Assembly (NCBI GenBank): GCA_016873495.1 | Contig: VGXC01000011.1 | Location: 1 to 64,000, forward strand | Length of the DNA stretch: 64,000 nucleotides | Source: Nitrospira sp. | GTDB taxonomy: Bacteria > Nitrospirota > Nitrospiria > Nitrospirales > Nitrospiraceae | Reading direction: 5' to 3' | Shown: positions 1 to 7,830 of the stretch, piece after piece | Layout of the letters: the number at the start of each line of letters is the position of its first letter | Numbering within the stretch: position 1 is the stretch's first letter | Translations under genes and position numbers: made by a program | Notes under the pieces: model-generated | Database searches by the model: none | What the model saw: the letters and a program-made list of their open reading frames with translations, nothing else | What the model was told of the DNA's origin: nothing

Positions 1-1639
1 CGTTGACCCGGATGTAGTAGGGCTTGCGTCCGTCGCTCTTGCGGCCCGAGCCGGACACCTGGATGTGGAACGTCTCGCCGTGTACGGTGAGGTTGAACTC
101 CACCGGGGCTAAATGAAGCTCGTGCGCCACCGCCGGGCCCTTTTCCGGCGGCGGTTCCAAGGCCGGCGGCTTGAGATCGCCCTTCTCGCGATCCTCGAAG
201 AACTCCCGCGCGATGGTCGGGAAGAGGGCGAAGGACAACACGTCTTCCTCGGAGGCCGCCTTACCCGCCGAGTCCCGCCTGGCTGCGTCCATCTCCGGTT
301 CCAGCCGATCCGCTGGCCGGCTCGTGATCGGCTCATCGGCGCCGATGGCGCGCGTCTGCACCTCGGCGGACACAGGCCCCGGAGGTTGCCCGTAGAGGCC
401 CAGGAAGTAATTCTTCGTTTCCGTGGTGATGACCTTGTACCGTTCGCCGGTCAGCACATTCAGCGTCGCCTGGGTGCCGACGATTTGGCTGCTGGGGGTG
501 ACCAGCGGCGGGTAGCCCATGTCCTGCCGGACGCGGGGCACCTCTTCCAACACCTGTCGCATCTTGTCGATCGCGTTTTGCTGCGCGAGCTGGGCCGCCA
601 GGTTGGAGAGCATGCCGCCGGGAATCTGCGAGGTCAGGATTTCCGCGTCCACGCCGGTGAAATCGCTTTCGAACTGCTGGTACTTGCGGCGGACCGTGCG
701 GAAATGCTCGGCGATCGGCACGAACCGCGCCAGTTCCAGCCCCGTGTCGTAGGGTGTGCCCCTCAGCGCGGCCACCAGGGTCTCGGTGGGCGGATGGGAG
801 GTCCCGCCGGCCAGCGGCGAGATGGAGGTGTCGAGCATGTCCAGTCCGCCCAGCACCCCCATGAGCGCCGACATGGAGGCCATGCCGGACGTGTAGTGGC
901 TGTGCAAGTGGATGGGCGCACGGACCGCAGCCTTGAGCCGCTTGACCAAGGTATAGGCGTCGGCGGGCGCCAGGAGCCCGGCCATGTCCTTGATGCAAAT
1001 CGTGTCGGTGCCCAGGTCTTCCAGTTTCTTGGCCAGATCGACGAATCGGTCCAGGCTGTGGACCGGGCTGACCGTGTAGCACAGGGAGGCCTCGACGTGC
1101 TTCCCGTTGGCTTTGACCTCGTGCATGGCCCGTTCCATGTTGCGCACATCGTTGAGGGCGTCGAAAATGCGGAAGACGTCGATGCCGTTGGCGGCGGAGC
1201 GTTCGATGAATTTTTCCAGCACGTCGTCGGCATAGTGCCGGTAGCCCACGATGTTCTGGCCGCGCAGGAGCATCTGCAGCCTGGTTCTGGGCATGGCTTG
1301 TTTCAGCGCCCGGAGTCGTTCCCAGGGGTCCTCTTTCAGGAAGCGCAGGCAGGTGTCGAACGTGGCGCCGCCCCAGACTTCCAGCGACCAGTAGCCCACC
1401 GCGTCCAGGTTGTGGGCGATCGGCAGCATGTCCTCGGTGCGCATGCGGGTGGCCAGTAAGGATTGGTGGCCGTCGCGCAAGGCCACGTCCGTGAGCAAGA
1501 GTTTTTTCCCCGGCGCGGAGCCGATCGGAAGCAGGGGTTTTGCCGTCTCCCTGAACGGCCCTTTGGCGTGGGTCTTCGGCACGGACCGAAGGTGGCTGGC
1601 CTTGCGCGAGGCCGGTTTCTTTTTGGGCATTTTGGCCAT
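1..1639 (-). CDS. pycB: Pyruvate carboxylase subunit B / oxaloacetate decarboxylase alpha-type subunit (3' end beyond window)
   Basis: Carboxyltransferase subunit that moves CO2 from carboxybiotin to pyruvate, giving oxaloacetate. About 546 codons are visible from ATG 1639 (ATG 1630 is an alternative) and the frame is still open at base 2. A lysine/arginine-rich N-terminus of about 45 residues precedes the catalytic domain, whose signature LTDVALRDGHQS lies near residues 49-60. Further on are the CIKDMAG strand and the metal-binding H-x-H of HLHSHYTSGMA. The visible end enters the linker towards a biotinyl domain, so the AMKM lysine is probably just outside the window. It follows pycA by 50 bases on the same strand, so the two are surely one operon. 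The carboxyltransferase family is certain; decarboxylase versus anaplerotic carboxylase rests on the pairing with pycA and on no membrane subunits being visible. Confidence 0.9.
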   Translation of the reverse strand, partial: MAKMPKKKPASRKASHLRSVPKTHAKGPFRETAKPLLPIGSAPGKKLLLTDVALRDGHQSLLATRMRTEDMLPIAHNLDAVGYWSLEVWGGATFDTCLRFLKEDPWERLRALKQAMPRTRLQMLLRGQNIVGYRHYADDVLEKFIERSAANGIDVFRIFDALNDVRNMERAMHEVKANGKHVEASLCYTVSPVHSLDRFVDLAKKLEDLGTDTICIKDMAGLLAPADAYTLVKRLKAAVRAPIHLHSHYTSGMASMSALMGVLGGLDMLDTSISPLAGGTSHPPTETLVAALRGTPYDTGLELARFVPIAEHFRTVRRKYQQFESDFTGVDAEILTSQIPGGMLSNLAAQLAQQNAIDKMRQVLEEVPRVRQDMGYPPLVTPSSQIVGTQATLNVLTGERYKVITTETKNYFLGLYGQPPGPVSAEVQTRAIGADEPITSRPADRLEPEMDAARRDSAGKAASEEDVLSFALFPTIAREFFEDREKGDLKPPALEPPPEKGPAVAHELHLAPVEFNLTVHGETFHIQVSGSGRKSDGRKPYYIRVN

Positions 1640-1689
1640 GTCGCTTGTGCGCGGGGGAAGTTCCCCTCGTGCGTCACTCCTTAAAATGT

Positions 1690-3108
1690 CTACAGTCCCT
1701 CATAGGCGGCGATGGCCGCGGAAATGGCGACGACCAGGTCCTCCGGCTCGTACTCGTCCTCGTAGGTGAACAGGTCCGGATGGGTCTCCAGGTACGAGGT
1801 GTCGAACCGTCCGGCGCGGAAATCCGGCTCCTCCATGATCTTCTTGAGGAAGGGAATCGTGGTCTTGAGCCCCCGCAAGACATATTCCTCCAACGATCGG
1901 TGCATCCGGCTGACCGTCTCGTCCCACGTGCGCCCGCGCACCGTCAGCTTGGCCAGGAGCGCGTCGTAGTAAGGCGGCACCGCGTAGTCTTTGTAGACGG
2001 CGCCGTCGATCCGGACGCCGATGCCGCCGGGCGAAAGGTAGGCGGTGACCGTGCCGGTGGAGGGCCGGAAATTGTTGCGCGGGTCCTCGGCGTTGATGCG
2101 GCATTGGATGGCATGTCCCTGGAGCGTGACGTCCTCTTGCTTGAACTCCAGCGGCTGGCCGGCGGCGATTGAAATCTGCGACCGGACGATATCCACGGCG
2201 GTGATCTGCTCGGTGACCGTGTGCTCCACCTGGATGCGCGGGTTCATCTCGATGAAGTAGAAGCGCCGGTCCTGGTCGAGAAGAAACTCCACGGTGCCGG
2301 CGTTGTCGTAGTGCACCGCATGGGCGATGGTGGCCGCTGCTTCGCCCATTTCGCGGCGCATGTCGGGCGTCAGGATCAGCGAGGGGGCGATCTCGATCAG
2401 CTTTTGGTGGCGGCGCTGGACGGAGCAATCGCGCTCGCCCAGGTGGATCACGTGCCCGTGCCGGTCGCCCAGGATCTGGAATTCGATATGGTGCGGCCGC
2501 TCGATGTATTTTTCGAGAAAGATGCTGCCGTCCCCGAAGGCCGCCAACGCTTCCCGAGCCGCGGTCTCCATGTTGTTGCGCAGTTCCGTGTCCGTGCGGA
2601 CCACGCGCAGGCCTCGCCCGCCGCCGCCGGCGCTGGCCTTGATCATGACCGGATAGCCGACCGAATGGGCGAAGGCCAGGGCTTCTTCGGCCTTCGTCAC
2701 CGCTTCATCTGTGCCGGGCACGATCGGGACGCCCACCTTTTTGGCCAGCTCGCGGGCTTTGACCTTGCTGCCCATCAGATGGATGACCTGGGGGGAGGGG
2801 CCGATAAAAGTGATGCCGGAGACCTGGCAGAGCTGCGCGAACTGGGCGTTTTCGGAGAGGAACCCGTACCCCGGATGGATCGCGTCGGCGCCGATGCGCA
2901 GCGCCAGGTCCACGATCTGCTGCATGTCCAAAAAGCCTTTGACCGGCCCCGGCCCGACCAGGTAGGCCTCGTCGGCCTTCTTGACGTAAATGCCGGTGGA
3001 ATCTGCCTCCGAATAGACGGCGGCGGTGGCGATGCTGAGTTCGCGGCAGGCGCGGATGATCCGCATCGCGATCTCGCCCCGATTGGCGACTAGAATCTTC
3101 TTGAACAT
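1690..3108 (-). CDS. pycA: Pyruvate carboxylase subunit A (biotin carboxylase)
   Basis: ATP-grasp biotin carboxylase of 472 residues, which carboxylates biotin from bicarbonate and ATP. The order of domains is N-terminal preATP-grasp (MFKKILVANRGEIA, then HPGYGFLSEN at about 79-88), ATP-grasp with the glycine loop GGGGRG at 161-166, EMNPRIQVEHTVTE near 290, and the C-terminal domain with RINAEDP. ATG 3108 was chosen because it gives the canonical MFKK start. A longer frame from 3162 would add 18 residues of no family similarity. Sequence and length would also suit AccC of acetyl-CoA carboxylase. The following carboxyltransferase of pyruvate type (pycB) makes two-subunit pyruvate carboxylase the better reading. 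Confidence 0.9.
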   Translation of the reverse strand: MFKKILVANRGEIAMRIIRACRELSIATAAVYSEADSTGIYVKKADEAYLVGPGPVKGFLDMQQIVDLALRIGADAIHPGYGFLSENAQFAQLCQVSGITFIGPSPQVIHLMGSKVKARELAKKVGVPIVPGTDEAVTKAEEALAFAHSVGYPVMIKASAGGGGRGLRVVRTDTELRNNMETAAREALAAFGDGSIFLEKYIERPHHIEFQILGDRHGHVIHLGERDCSVQRRHQKLIEIAPSLILTPDMRREMGEAAATIAHAVHYDNAGTVEFLLDQDRRFYFIEMNPRIQVEHTVTEQITAVDIVRSQISIAAGQPLEFKQEDVTLQGHAIQCRINAEDPRNNFRPSTGTVTAYLSPGGIGVRIDGAVYKDYAVPPYYDALLAKLTVRGRTWDETVSRMHRSLEEYVLRGLKTTIPFLKKIMEEPDFRAGRFDTSYLETHPDLFTYEDEYEPEDLVVAISAAIAAYEGL

Positions 3109-3237
3109 GATTGGAGAGGGCTCCCTCTGCTGCATATCCCGGGCTAGGGCGTGCGCGGCCATGGCCCGGGCTAAGAGTCCGCGTAAGCTAGCATAGCTGT
3201 TTGCGGAAAGTCGAGAGAGCTGAACGGGGAGTTCCCG

Positions 3238-3270
3238 GCTCCGAGCGCCGCCTAACAGGGCGCTCGGAGC
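3238..3270 (-). terminator. Strong hairpin downstream of the TIG-domain gene
   Basis: Perfect 12-bp inverted repeat (GCTCCGAGCGCC at 3238-3249 and its complement at 3259-3270) with a 9-base loop, 23 bases past the stop of the gene at 3293. There is no T-run in either direction. It is either a factor-assisted terminator or an mRNA 3' stabiliser. Confidence 0.45.
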
Positions 3271-3292
3271 ATGGGGGAGCCTGGCCGGCGGG

Positions 3293-3748
3293 CTACTTGG
3301 ATTTGATCAGGATGCCCTTGGAGCGGGCGTTGCCGCCGCCGGCGACCACGTCGATGAACGACATGCCCGCGCGGGCCTCGGGGACGACCACTTCGATCGT
3401 GGTGTCGTTCACGAGAGTGTACTGGACGGGCGCGCCGCCGGTGGCGCTGAAGGCCACACCGTGGAAGCACTCCTTGGTGCCGAAGTTCTCGCCTTTGATG
3501 ATGAGCTTTTGCCCCGGGGCCGCCTCGTCCGGTTCCACCTTATGGACTTTGGGGCGCTTGCTCCGGTCGCAGACCGGGTCCTTTTCGATCTTGTTCGCGT
3601 CGAAGCCCTTGATGGATTCCGTTCCGAACATGCTGAACCCGGTGCCTTCCTCCATGCCGCCTTCTGCGGCCCAGAGAAAGGGGACCGGCGTGCCGGCCAG
3701 CGCAAGAGACGCGATCAGCAGTACCGTGCGGAATATCTGCCTGCCCAT
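3293..3748 (-). CDS. Exported IPT/TIG-fold protein
   Basis: Protein of 151 residues with a signal peptide (hydrophobic core LLIASLALAG, likely cleavage after the A-x-A-like WAA near residue 27). The second half (about 68-150) has the pattern of an immunoglobulin-like IPT/TIG domain: PKVHKVEPDEAAPGQKLIIKGENFG, ending in a short strand. A single cysteine pair may form a disulfide. The start has an excellent AAGGAGGG site. It is separated by 30 bases from the upstream binding-protein gene and may be cotranscribed with it. Function unknown; TIG domains usually mediate binding. Confidence 0.75.
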   Translation of the reverse strand: MGRQIFRTVLLIASLALAGTPVPFLWAAEGGMEEGTGFSMFGTESIKGFDANKIEKDPVCDRSKRPKVHKVEPDEAAPGQKLIIKGENFGTKECFHGVAFSATGGAPVQYTLVNDTTIEVVVPEARAGMSFIDVVAGGGNARSKGILIKSK

Positions 3749-3778
3749 AAGTCCCTCCTTACGCGTGAATGATCTCGG

Positions 3779-4603
3779 TTATGATTTTGGATCAACGGGC
3801 GTATAGATCTCGTCCAGCAGCTTCTGTCCGTCCTTGGAGAGGGCAAAGGCTTCGAAGGCCTCGACCAGCGGATTCGGCTCTTTCTTGGACAGGAAGAGCA
3901 CGGGGCGCCGCAAGGAATAGCGGCCGTCCTTCACCGGCGGTTTTTCCGGCTCCACCTTATCGATCGTCAGCAAGCGCACGGGGACACCGGACGAGACGGC
4001 TTCCAATGCCGGGACCAGCGAGACGAAGGTCACCGCCGAGTTTGGGGCGAGGGTTCCGGCCACGGTCTTGATCGCCTTGTCGTCCGGGCCGATAACCTTG
4101 CTCTTGTCGGGAATCTGCCCGACGATCCCCAGGCGCTGCTCGAAGGCCTCGCGGATGTTGCGGTTGGCCGGCCGGTCGAGAATCAGCACCCTGGTTTCGG
4201 GCCCCCCCAGTTCGGACCAGAATTTCACCTTGCCGGTAAAGATGTCCGCCGCCTGCTTGGTCGTAATTTCCTTGGTCTGGTTGGAGAGGCTGACCATGAT
4301 GGCGATGCCGTCCCAGGCCACCTGGGTGGCTTTGAGCTCCGGGTCCGGTTTGCCCATCACGGCAAGTTGCGCCTGGCCCGATTTGACCAATTCGATGGGC
4401 TTGGAGATCTCGTCCCACTGGACGTCTATGTAGGCCCGCGGATTGGTCTTCTCGAAGGCCCGAGCCATCTTTTCAATGACGGTCAGCTCAGGCCCGTTGC
4501 CGACGATAGTCATGGAGCCGGCGGCGTCGCCGGCGGCCGCCGGCGACGCACCCGTCAGGCCGGCCAGGAACAGTCCGATCAGCACCCCTGCCATTGCACG
4601 CAT
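3779..4603 (-). CDS. PstS-like periplasmic substrate-binding protein
   Basis: Protein of 274 residues with a signal peptide cleaved near ASPAAAG (residues 18-25), then a type-II periplasmic binding fold: GSMTIVGNGPELTVIEKMARAFEKTNP resembles the phosphate-binding family, and KQAADIFTGKVKFWSELGG is the typical PstS hinge segment. The C-terminus ALSKDGQKLLDEIY is also typical. No permease or ATPase genes follow, so it acts alone or with distant partners. The ligand cannot be told from sequence: the family includes phosphate, tungstate and signalling proteins. Confidence 0.75.
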   Translation of the reverse strand: MRAMAGVLIGLFLAGLTGASPAAAGDAAGSMTIVGNGPELTVIEKMARAFEKTNPRAYIDVQWDEISKPIELVKSGQAQLAVMGKPDPELKATQVAWDGIAIMVSLSNQTKEITTKQAADIFTGKVKFWSELGGPETRVLILDRPANRNIREAFEQRLGIVGQIPDKSKVIGPDDKAIKTVAGTLAPNSAVTFVSLVPALEAVSSGVPVRLLTIDKVEPEKPPVKDGRYSLRRPVLFLSKKEPNPLVEAFEAFALSKDGQKLLDEIYTPVDPKS

Positions 4604-4743
4604 GAGGCCTCCTGTGTATGCCCGGATGAATCGAGAATGAACCGGATAAATGACGCATGCGGCATGATCGCCAGGAACGGAAGCAAAGTCAAGTCTGGGA
4701 AAGGGGGCGAGTGTTCAGTCGGAGCGGGGCGGGCCGAAGCGGG

Positions 4744-5055
4744 TCAGTTGCTGCCGCCGCTCGAGTCGGGCTTGGGCGTCCCGAAGTTATCCGGCGCCGG
4801 CACGACCCGCTTGCCCATGGCCGGGGGCAGCTTGGAGAACTTGTCCATCCGCTCGTTGAGCATGTCGTAGGCCTTCATTTCCTTGAAGCCGGGCTTGTGA
4901 TCGCCGACGATTTGGGAGGCGAAGGAAGACATCAACTTGGTGGATTTTTGCGCGCGGCAGTGCGGGCAGACCGTATCTTCCGCGCGAAAACTGACCGGTT
5001 GGACCTGCTCGAACTGTTGGCCGCAGCCTTCGCACCGATATTCATACAACGGCAT
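4744..5055 (-). CDS. FmdB-family zinc-ribbon protein
   Basis: Protein of 103 residues beginning MPLYEYRCEGCG, the hallmark of the FmdB regulatory zinc ribbon; the second knuckle is CPHC near residue 33. The C-terminal half is low-complexity (PDNFGTPKPDSSGG). ATG 5055 is preceded by AGAGGAG at ideal distance, which rules out the longer frame to 5085. A degenerate relative lies at 49838. The family is widespread and its biochemical role is not established. Confidence 0.85.
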   Translation of the reverse strand: MPLYEYRCEGCGQQFEQVQPVSFRAEDTVCPHCRAQKSTKLMSSFASQIVGDHKPGFKEMKAYDMLNERMDKFSKLPPAMGKRVVPAPDNFGTPKPDSSGGSN

Positions 5056-5310
5056 GGATGCTACTCCTCTGTGTGGACCCCCCACTGCGAACGAGGCTCA
5101 TTATACCGGAATCGACGGGCCGATGCGACTCCCGGGGCGCCGGGCGGTCCGGGACGGGGCTCTTGACCGTCACCCGATCCGTCGAGTATCTTACTCCGAG
5201 CGCGTGAGGGGATGCAGACCGCACGCGTGATCACTTGAGGGTGTTCTCCGGCGGCCGAGAGTGATCTGAAGGGCAGCCGGTTCACACGAAGTCTTGGAGG
5301 GAGGCGGGCC

Positions 5311-5487
5311 ATGCCGTTGTTGCTTCGGAAGTTTAAACTGACCACTGGAATGGTGCAGGAAGAGCGGATCGACGACCCGGATCGGATCGAGCGGTACATG
5401 AAGCTCTTCGAGAAGGACGACATCAAGAAGCTGGAAGCCGGCGGGAAAGTGTTCATCGAGAAGGATGAGTGGCAGCTCCTGCCCTGA
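5311..5487 (+). CDS. Small hypothetical protein (58 residues)
   Basis: A short open frame, MPLLLRKFKL...WQLLP, with a GGAGGGAGG ribosome-binding site 8 bases before the ATG. It is charged, rich in Asp/Glu/Lys, and has a regular helix-turn-strand look (RIERYMKLFEKDDIKKLEAGG). It has no cysteines and no membrane segment. I do not recognise a family. Strong translation signals and codon use like its neighbours make it a likely real gene. The 255 bases upstream (5056-5310) show only a possible minus-strand -10 TATAAT at 5100-5105. Confidence 0.65.
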   Translation: MPLLLRKFKLTTGMVQEERIDDPDRIERYMKLFEKDDIKKLEAGGKVFIEKDEWQLLP

Positions 5488-5628
5488 GAGCCCCGGTCAC
5501 GCTCACCCGGTTATCTGATCCGTCTTCTCCCTCCCTCCTCTAGGCTCGCTCCGCTGTCCTTGTCGCGGCGCGCCATGGTAGGCTTCAGCTATGCGAGGGG
5601 GCTGCCGTCTCGGTATAGAGGGATCGGT

Positions 5629-5832
5629 ATGGTGTACTGGATTCACATCGCCCGTTCGATCGACCGGGTGACGCTCCATAAGGAGAAATGCGCCGAGGTG
5701 CCGTCCAACGCCATCCGGACGGATTTCTGGGAGGGCGGCTGGTTCGACTATCCGACCAAGGAACGGGCCTTGGCGGCCATGGAGCAGGCCGGGACTACCT
5801 ACCAGAAGAACTGTCCGCTCTGCAAACCCTGA
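5629..5832 (+). CDS. Small hypothetical protein with C-terminal CPLC
   Basis: Protein of 67 residues, MVYWIHIARSIDRVTLHKEK...CPLCKP. ATG 5629 follows AGAGGG by 6 bases; the longer frame from 5560 lacks a site and has no family support. An internal Cys (KEKCAEV) and a terminal C-x-x-C could bind metal or be redox-active. Not recognised. It is followed at once by a heptad repeat array and the EamA gene. Confidence 0.6.
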   Translation: MVYWIHIARSIDRVTLHKEKCAEVPSNAIRTDFWEGGWFDYPTKERALAAMEQAGTTYQKNCPLCKP

Positions 5833-5837
5833 AGGAT

Positions 5838-5918
5838 GTGATGGGTGAAGTGTGAAGGGTGATCCCGTACAAAGGTAAGCGTCCCACTCATCACTGATCT
5901 CGGTTCACACATCACTGG
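5838..5918 (+). repeat. Inverted pair of heptad arrays (GTGAWNN / TCACNNA)
   Basis: Four exact seven-base units (GTGATGG, GTGAAGT, GTGAAGG, GTGATCC; 5838-5865), 18 unrelated bases, then five units of opposite sense (CCACTCA, TCACTGA, TCTCGGT, TCACACA, TCACTGG; 5884-5918). The two halves can pair into an imperfect hairpin. It ends 5 bases before the EamA ATG and takes the place of its Shine-Dalgarno region. Same family as 26930-27022. Confidence 0.8.
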
Positions 5919-5923
5919 ACGTC

Positions 5924-6793
5924 ATGCCCCACCTCATCCTGGTCCTCAGCGCGTTGATCTGGGGCGCGACCTATCCCTCCACCAAAGCCGTCCTCGCGCA
6001 GCTGCCGCCCTTTTCCTTTATGTTCGTGCGGTTCTTGCTCGGCTGCCTGCTGGTGGCCGCGGCCGTGCTCGCGCTGCGCCGCCGCATCCAGTGCGATCCG
6101 GCCACGCTGCGCATGAGCGTCATCGCCACGGTCTTTCTCTTTCTCGGCTTCGCGCTGCAAACCGAAGGGCTGGTCACGACGACGGCCTCCAAGTCCGCCT
6201 TCATTACCGTGCAATACGTCTTTCTGGTGCCGCTCTTTCTGCGCCGCTTCGAGCCGCGCACCTGGGCTGCGGCGGGTCTCTCCCTGGCCGGCTTGTGGCT
6301 GTTGGTGGACCCGCAGGGAGAGATGACCAGGGGGGACCTGCTGACGCTGGGCTGCGCGGCGGCCTACGCGGGCCACATCAGCTGCCTGGAGTCCTTCACG
6401 CAAAAGAGCGACCCGCTCTCACTCTTTCTCTGGCAGTTAGTGATGATTACGGTCGCCATGGTTCCGGCCATGCTCTGGGAGCGGCCTGGGGCCGACGCCT
6501 TCTCGCTCACGCCGCTGCTGCTCTCGGCCCTGCTCGTGAACGGCGTCTTCGCGACCGGAGCCTTCGCAATTCAGGTCTGGGCGCAGAAACGGCTGCCGGC
6601 CCCGCGCGTCGCGCTGATCTTTTCCTTGGAGCCGCTGTTCGCCGCATGGCTGGCCTGGCTGTTTTTGGACGAGCACTTGAGCGGGCGCGGCTGGGTCGGC
6701 AGCACGCTCATCGTGGGCGCCGTCCTGTGGGGGACCCTGGGACCGGCAGCCTCGGCGCCGAAAACGCCGCTGGCCGCGTCGCACGCGAGCTGA
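5924..6793 (+). CDS. EamA/DMT-family transporter
   Basis: Membrane protein of 289 residues with about ten hydrophobic segments in two EamA repeats. The first starts ILVLSALIWGATYPSTKAVL; the second holds ALIFSLEPLFAAWLAWLFLDEHLSGRGWVGSTLIVGAVLWG, the typical signature. It probably exports or exchanges a small metabolite such as an amino acid; the substrate cannot be predicted. There is no Shine-Dalgarno sequence, because the upstream heptad array runs to within 5 bases of the ATG. C-terminal tail AAS-rich. Confidence 0.85.
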   Translation: MPHLILVLSALIWGATYPSTKAVLAQLPPFSFMFVRFLLGCLLVAAAVLALRRRIQCDPATLRMSVIATVFLFLGFALQTEGLVTTTASKSAFITVQYVFLVPLFLRRFEPRTWAAAGLSLAGLWLLVDPQGEMTRGDLLTLGCAAAYAGHISCLESFTQKSDPLSLFLWQLVMITVAMVPAMLWERPGADAFSLTPLLLSALLVNGVFATGAFAIQVWAQKRLPAPRVALIFSLEPLFAAWLAWLFLDEHLSGRGWVGSTLIVGAVLWGTLGPAASAPKTPLAASHAS

Positions 6794-6820
6794 TCGTTCG
6801 GTGCAATCGAAAGGATCGTC

Positions 6821-7288
6821 ATGGCGCAGAAATTCGGGAACGGGCGGTGGGTGAAGGAAGGGCAGTTGGATAACCGCGTGGCCGGGACGGTGGTGGGGCG
6901 GATCACGTTCGCGGCGGTCGGCCCGGTGGACTTTTATCTGATGGGGGACTGCAAAGGCGAGATCGCCGGCAAAGTCATTCGTTTCCGGAACAGCCAGTTT
7001 GCCGACGAGGATTTAGCCGGGCAGGTGCTGGGGGACTTCGAGGTGCCGCAAGTCGGGGAGGTGAGCCTCATTTCCTTCGATCCCCATCCGCTGCTCTCGC
7101 CGCATCCTTATCTCGAATGGTTCTCGTTGCGGAAGAACCATTACCGGATCGAGTTGGCGGCGGGCGACGCCTGGATTCTGTCGGATGACGAGGCGGCTGC
7201 ATTCGATCAGGAGCATGAGTCGATTCGCCAGACGCTCAGTTCCCGTGCGCGGTCGACGAGGGGGCGCGCCGACTCGGATTGGGTTTAA
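6821..7288 (+). CDS. Hypothetical protein (155 residues)
   Basis: Soluble, no signal peptide: MAQKFGNGRWVKEGQLDNRVAGTVVGRITFAAVGPVDFYLMGDCKGEI. Mostly predicted beta-strand with a C-terminal helix of acidic then arginine-rich residues. The segment FDPHPLLSPHPYLEWFS is conspicuous. I do not recognise a domain. It starts 27 bases after the EamA gene on the same strand and overlaps the convergent DUF2878 gene by 4 bases at its end. Confidence 0.65.
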   Translation: MAQKFGNGRWVKEGQLDNRVAGTVVGRITFAAVGPVDFYLMGDCKGEIAGKVIRFRNSQFADEDLAGQVLGDFEVPQVGEVSLISFDPHPLLSPHPYLEWFSLRKNHYRIELAAGDAWILSDDEAAAFDQEHESIRQTLSSRARSTRGRADSDWV

Positions 7289-7830
7289 GCCGCCGTTGCC
7301 AGGGGCGGACTCAGTTTGCGCATCAGAACAAACAGCCCCGGCATCAGCAGGGCCCAGAGGCAGGCGAGGATGAGCAGGCTGAGGTTGATTTGCTCAGAGA
7401 GCTGTAACGCCCCCAGTTCGGACCCCGCATAGTAGCTCAACGGTCCTCCCGCCGCGCCCAGTCCTGCCGCCAGTCTCGGATGCTCCGCCAGCCAAGCCAA
7501 CGAACTGGGCAGGGTGCTGCCGAAGGTCATCCAGACGAAGAAGAGCCAGGGGGGGCAGAGCCAAGTCGGGAGGTATCCAGGCCGGAAGGAGAAGAGGCCG
7601 GCCAGGGCCAGGAGGCTGTCCAAGACGGCGCCCAGCAGGCCGACCGTGAGGAGCCAGAATGCCAAGTTTGGTGGGTGATCGGCTGAGCGGACCTGCAGGG
7701 TCAGGAGGATGGCTGCGAGGACCGGACCGGCCGTCGGGTGAGCGGAGGCGGCGCCCAGGACGCAGGCGAGCCAACCGACCTGGAAGGCTATGAAGTTGAA
7801 GAGTCTGGACTTCACGAGACCATCGAACAC
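7285..7830 (-). CDS. DUF2878-family membrane protein
   Basis: Protein of 181 residues with about five hydrophobic segments. The start FNFIAFQVGWLACVLGA and the block FRPGYLPTWLCPPWLFFVWMTFGSTLPSSLAWL match the DUF2878 family. In other proteobacteria this family lies in the same run with Cfa-like methyltransferase, DUF1365 and the FAD oxidoreductase, as here. Its first 19 bases overlap the end of the Cfa-like gene, so it is the last gene of that operon. Biochemical role unknown; possibly a membrane component of unusual-lipid metabolism. Confidence 0.8.
   Translation of the reverse strand: MFDGLVKSRLFNFIAFQVGWLACVLGAASAHPTAGPVLAAILLTLQVRSADHPPNLAFWLLTVGLLGAVLDSLLALAGLFSFRPGYLPTWLCPPWLFFVWMTFGSTLPSSLAWLAEHPRLAAGLGAAGGPLSYYAGSELGALQLSEQINLSLLILACLWALLMPGLFVLMRKLSPPLATAA

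Noticed and set aside
113-1459. 448-residue open frame on the plus strand opposite pyruvate carboxylase B
   Set aside because: It is antisense to a gene with full family motifs. Its composition (His, Arg, Gly, Gln-rich) is the usual shadow of high-GC codon use, and it has no start signal.
2221-3093. 290-residue plus-strand frame over pycA
   Set aside because: Complement shadow of the biotin carboxylase gene; no motif.
5838-5918. CRISPR array
   Set aside because: Units are only 7 bases with no spacers, and no cas genes are present; it is a short-period repeat.
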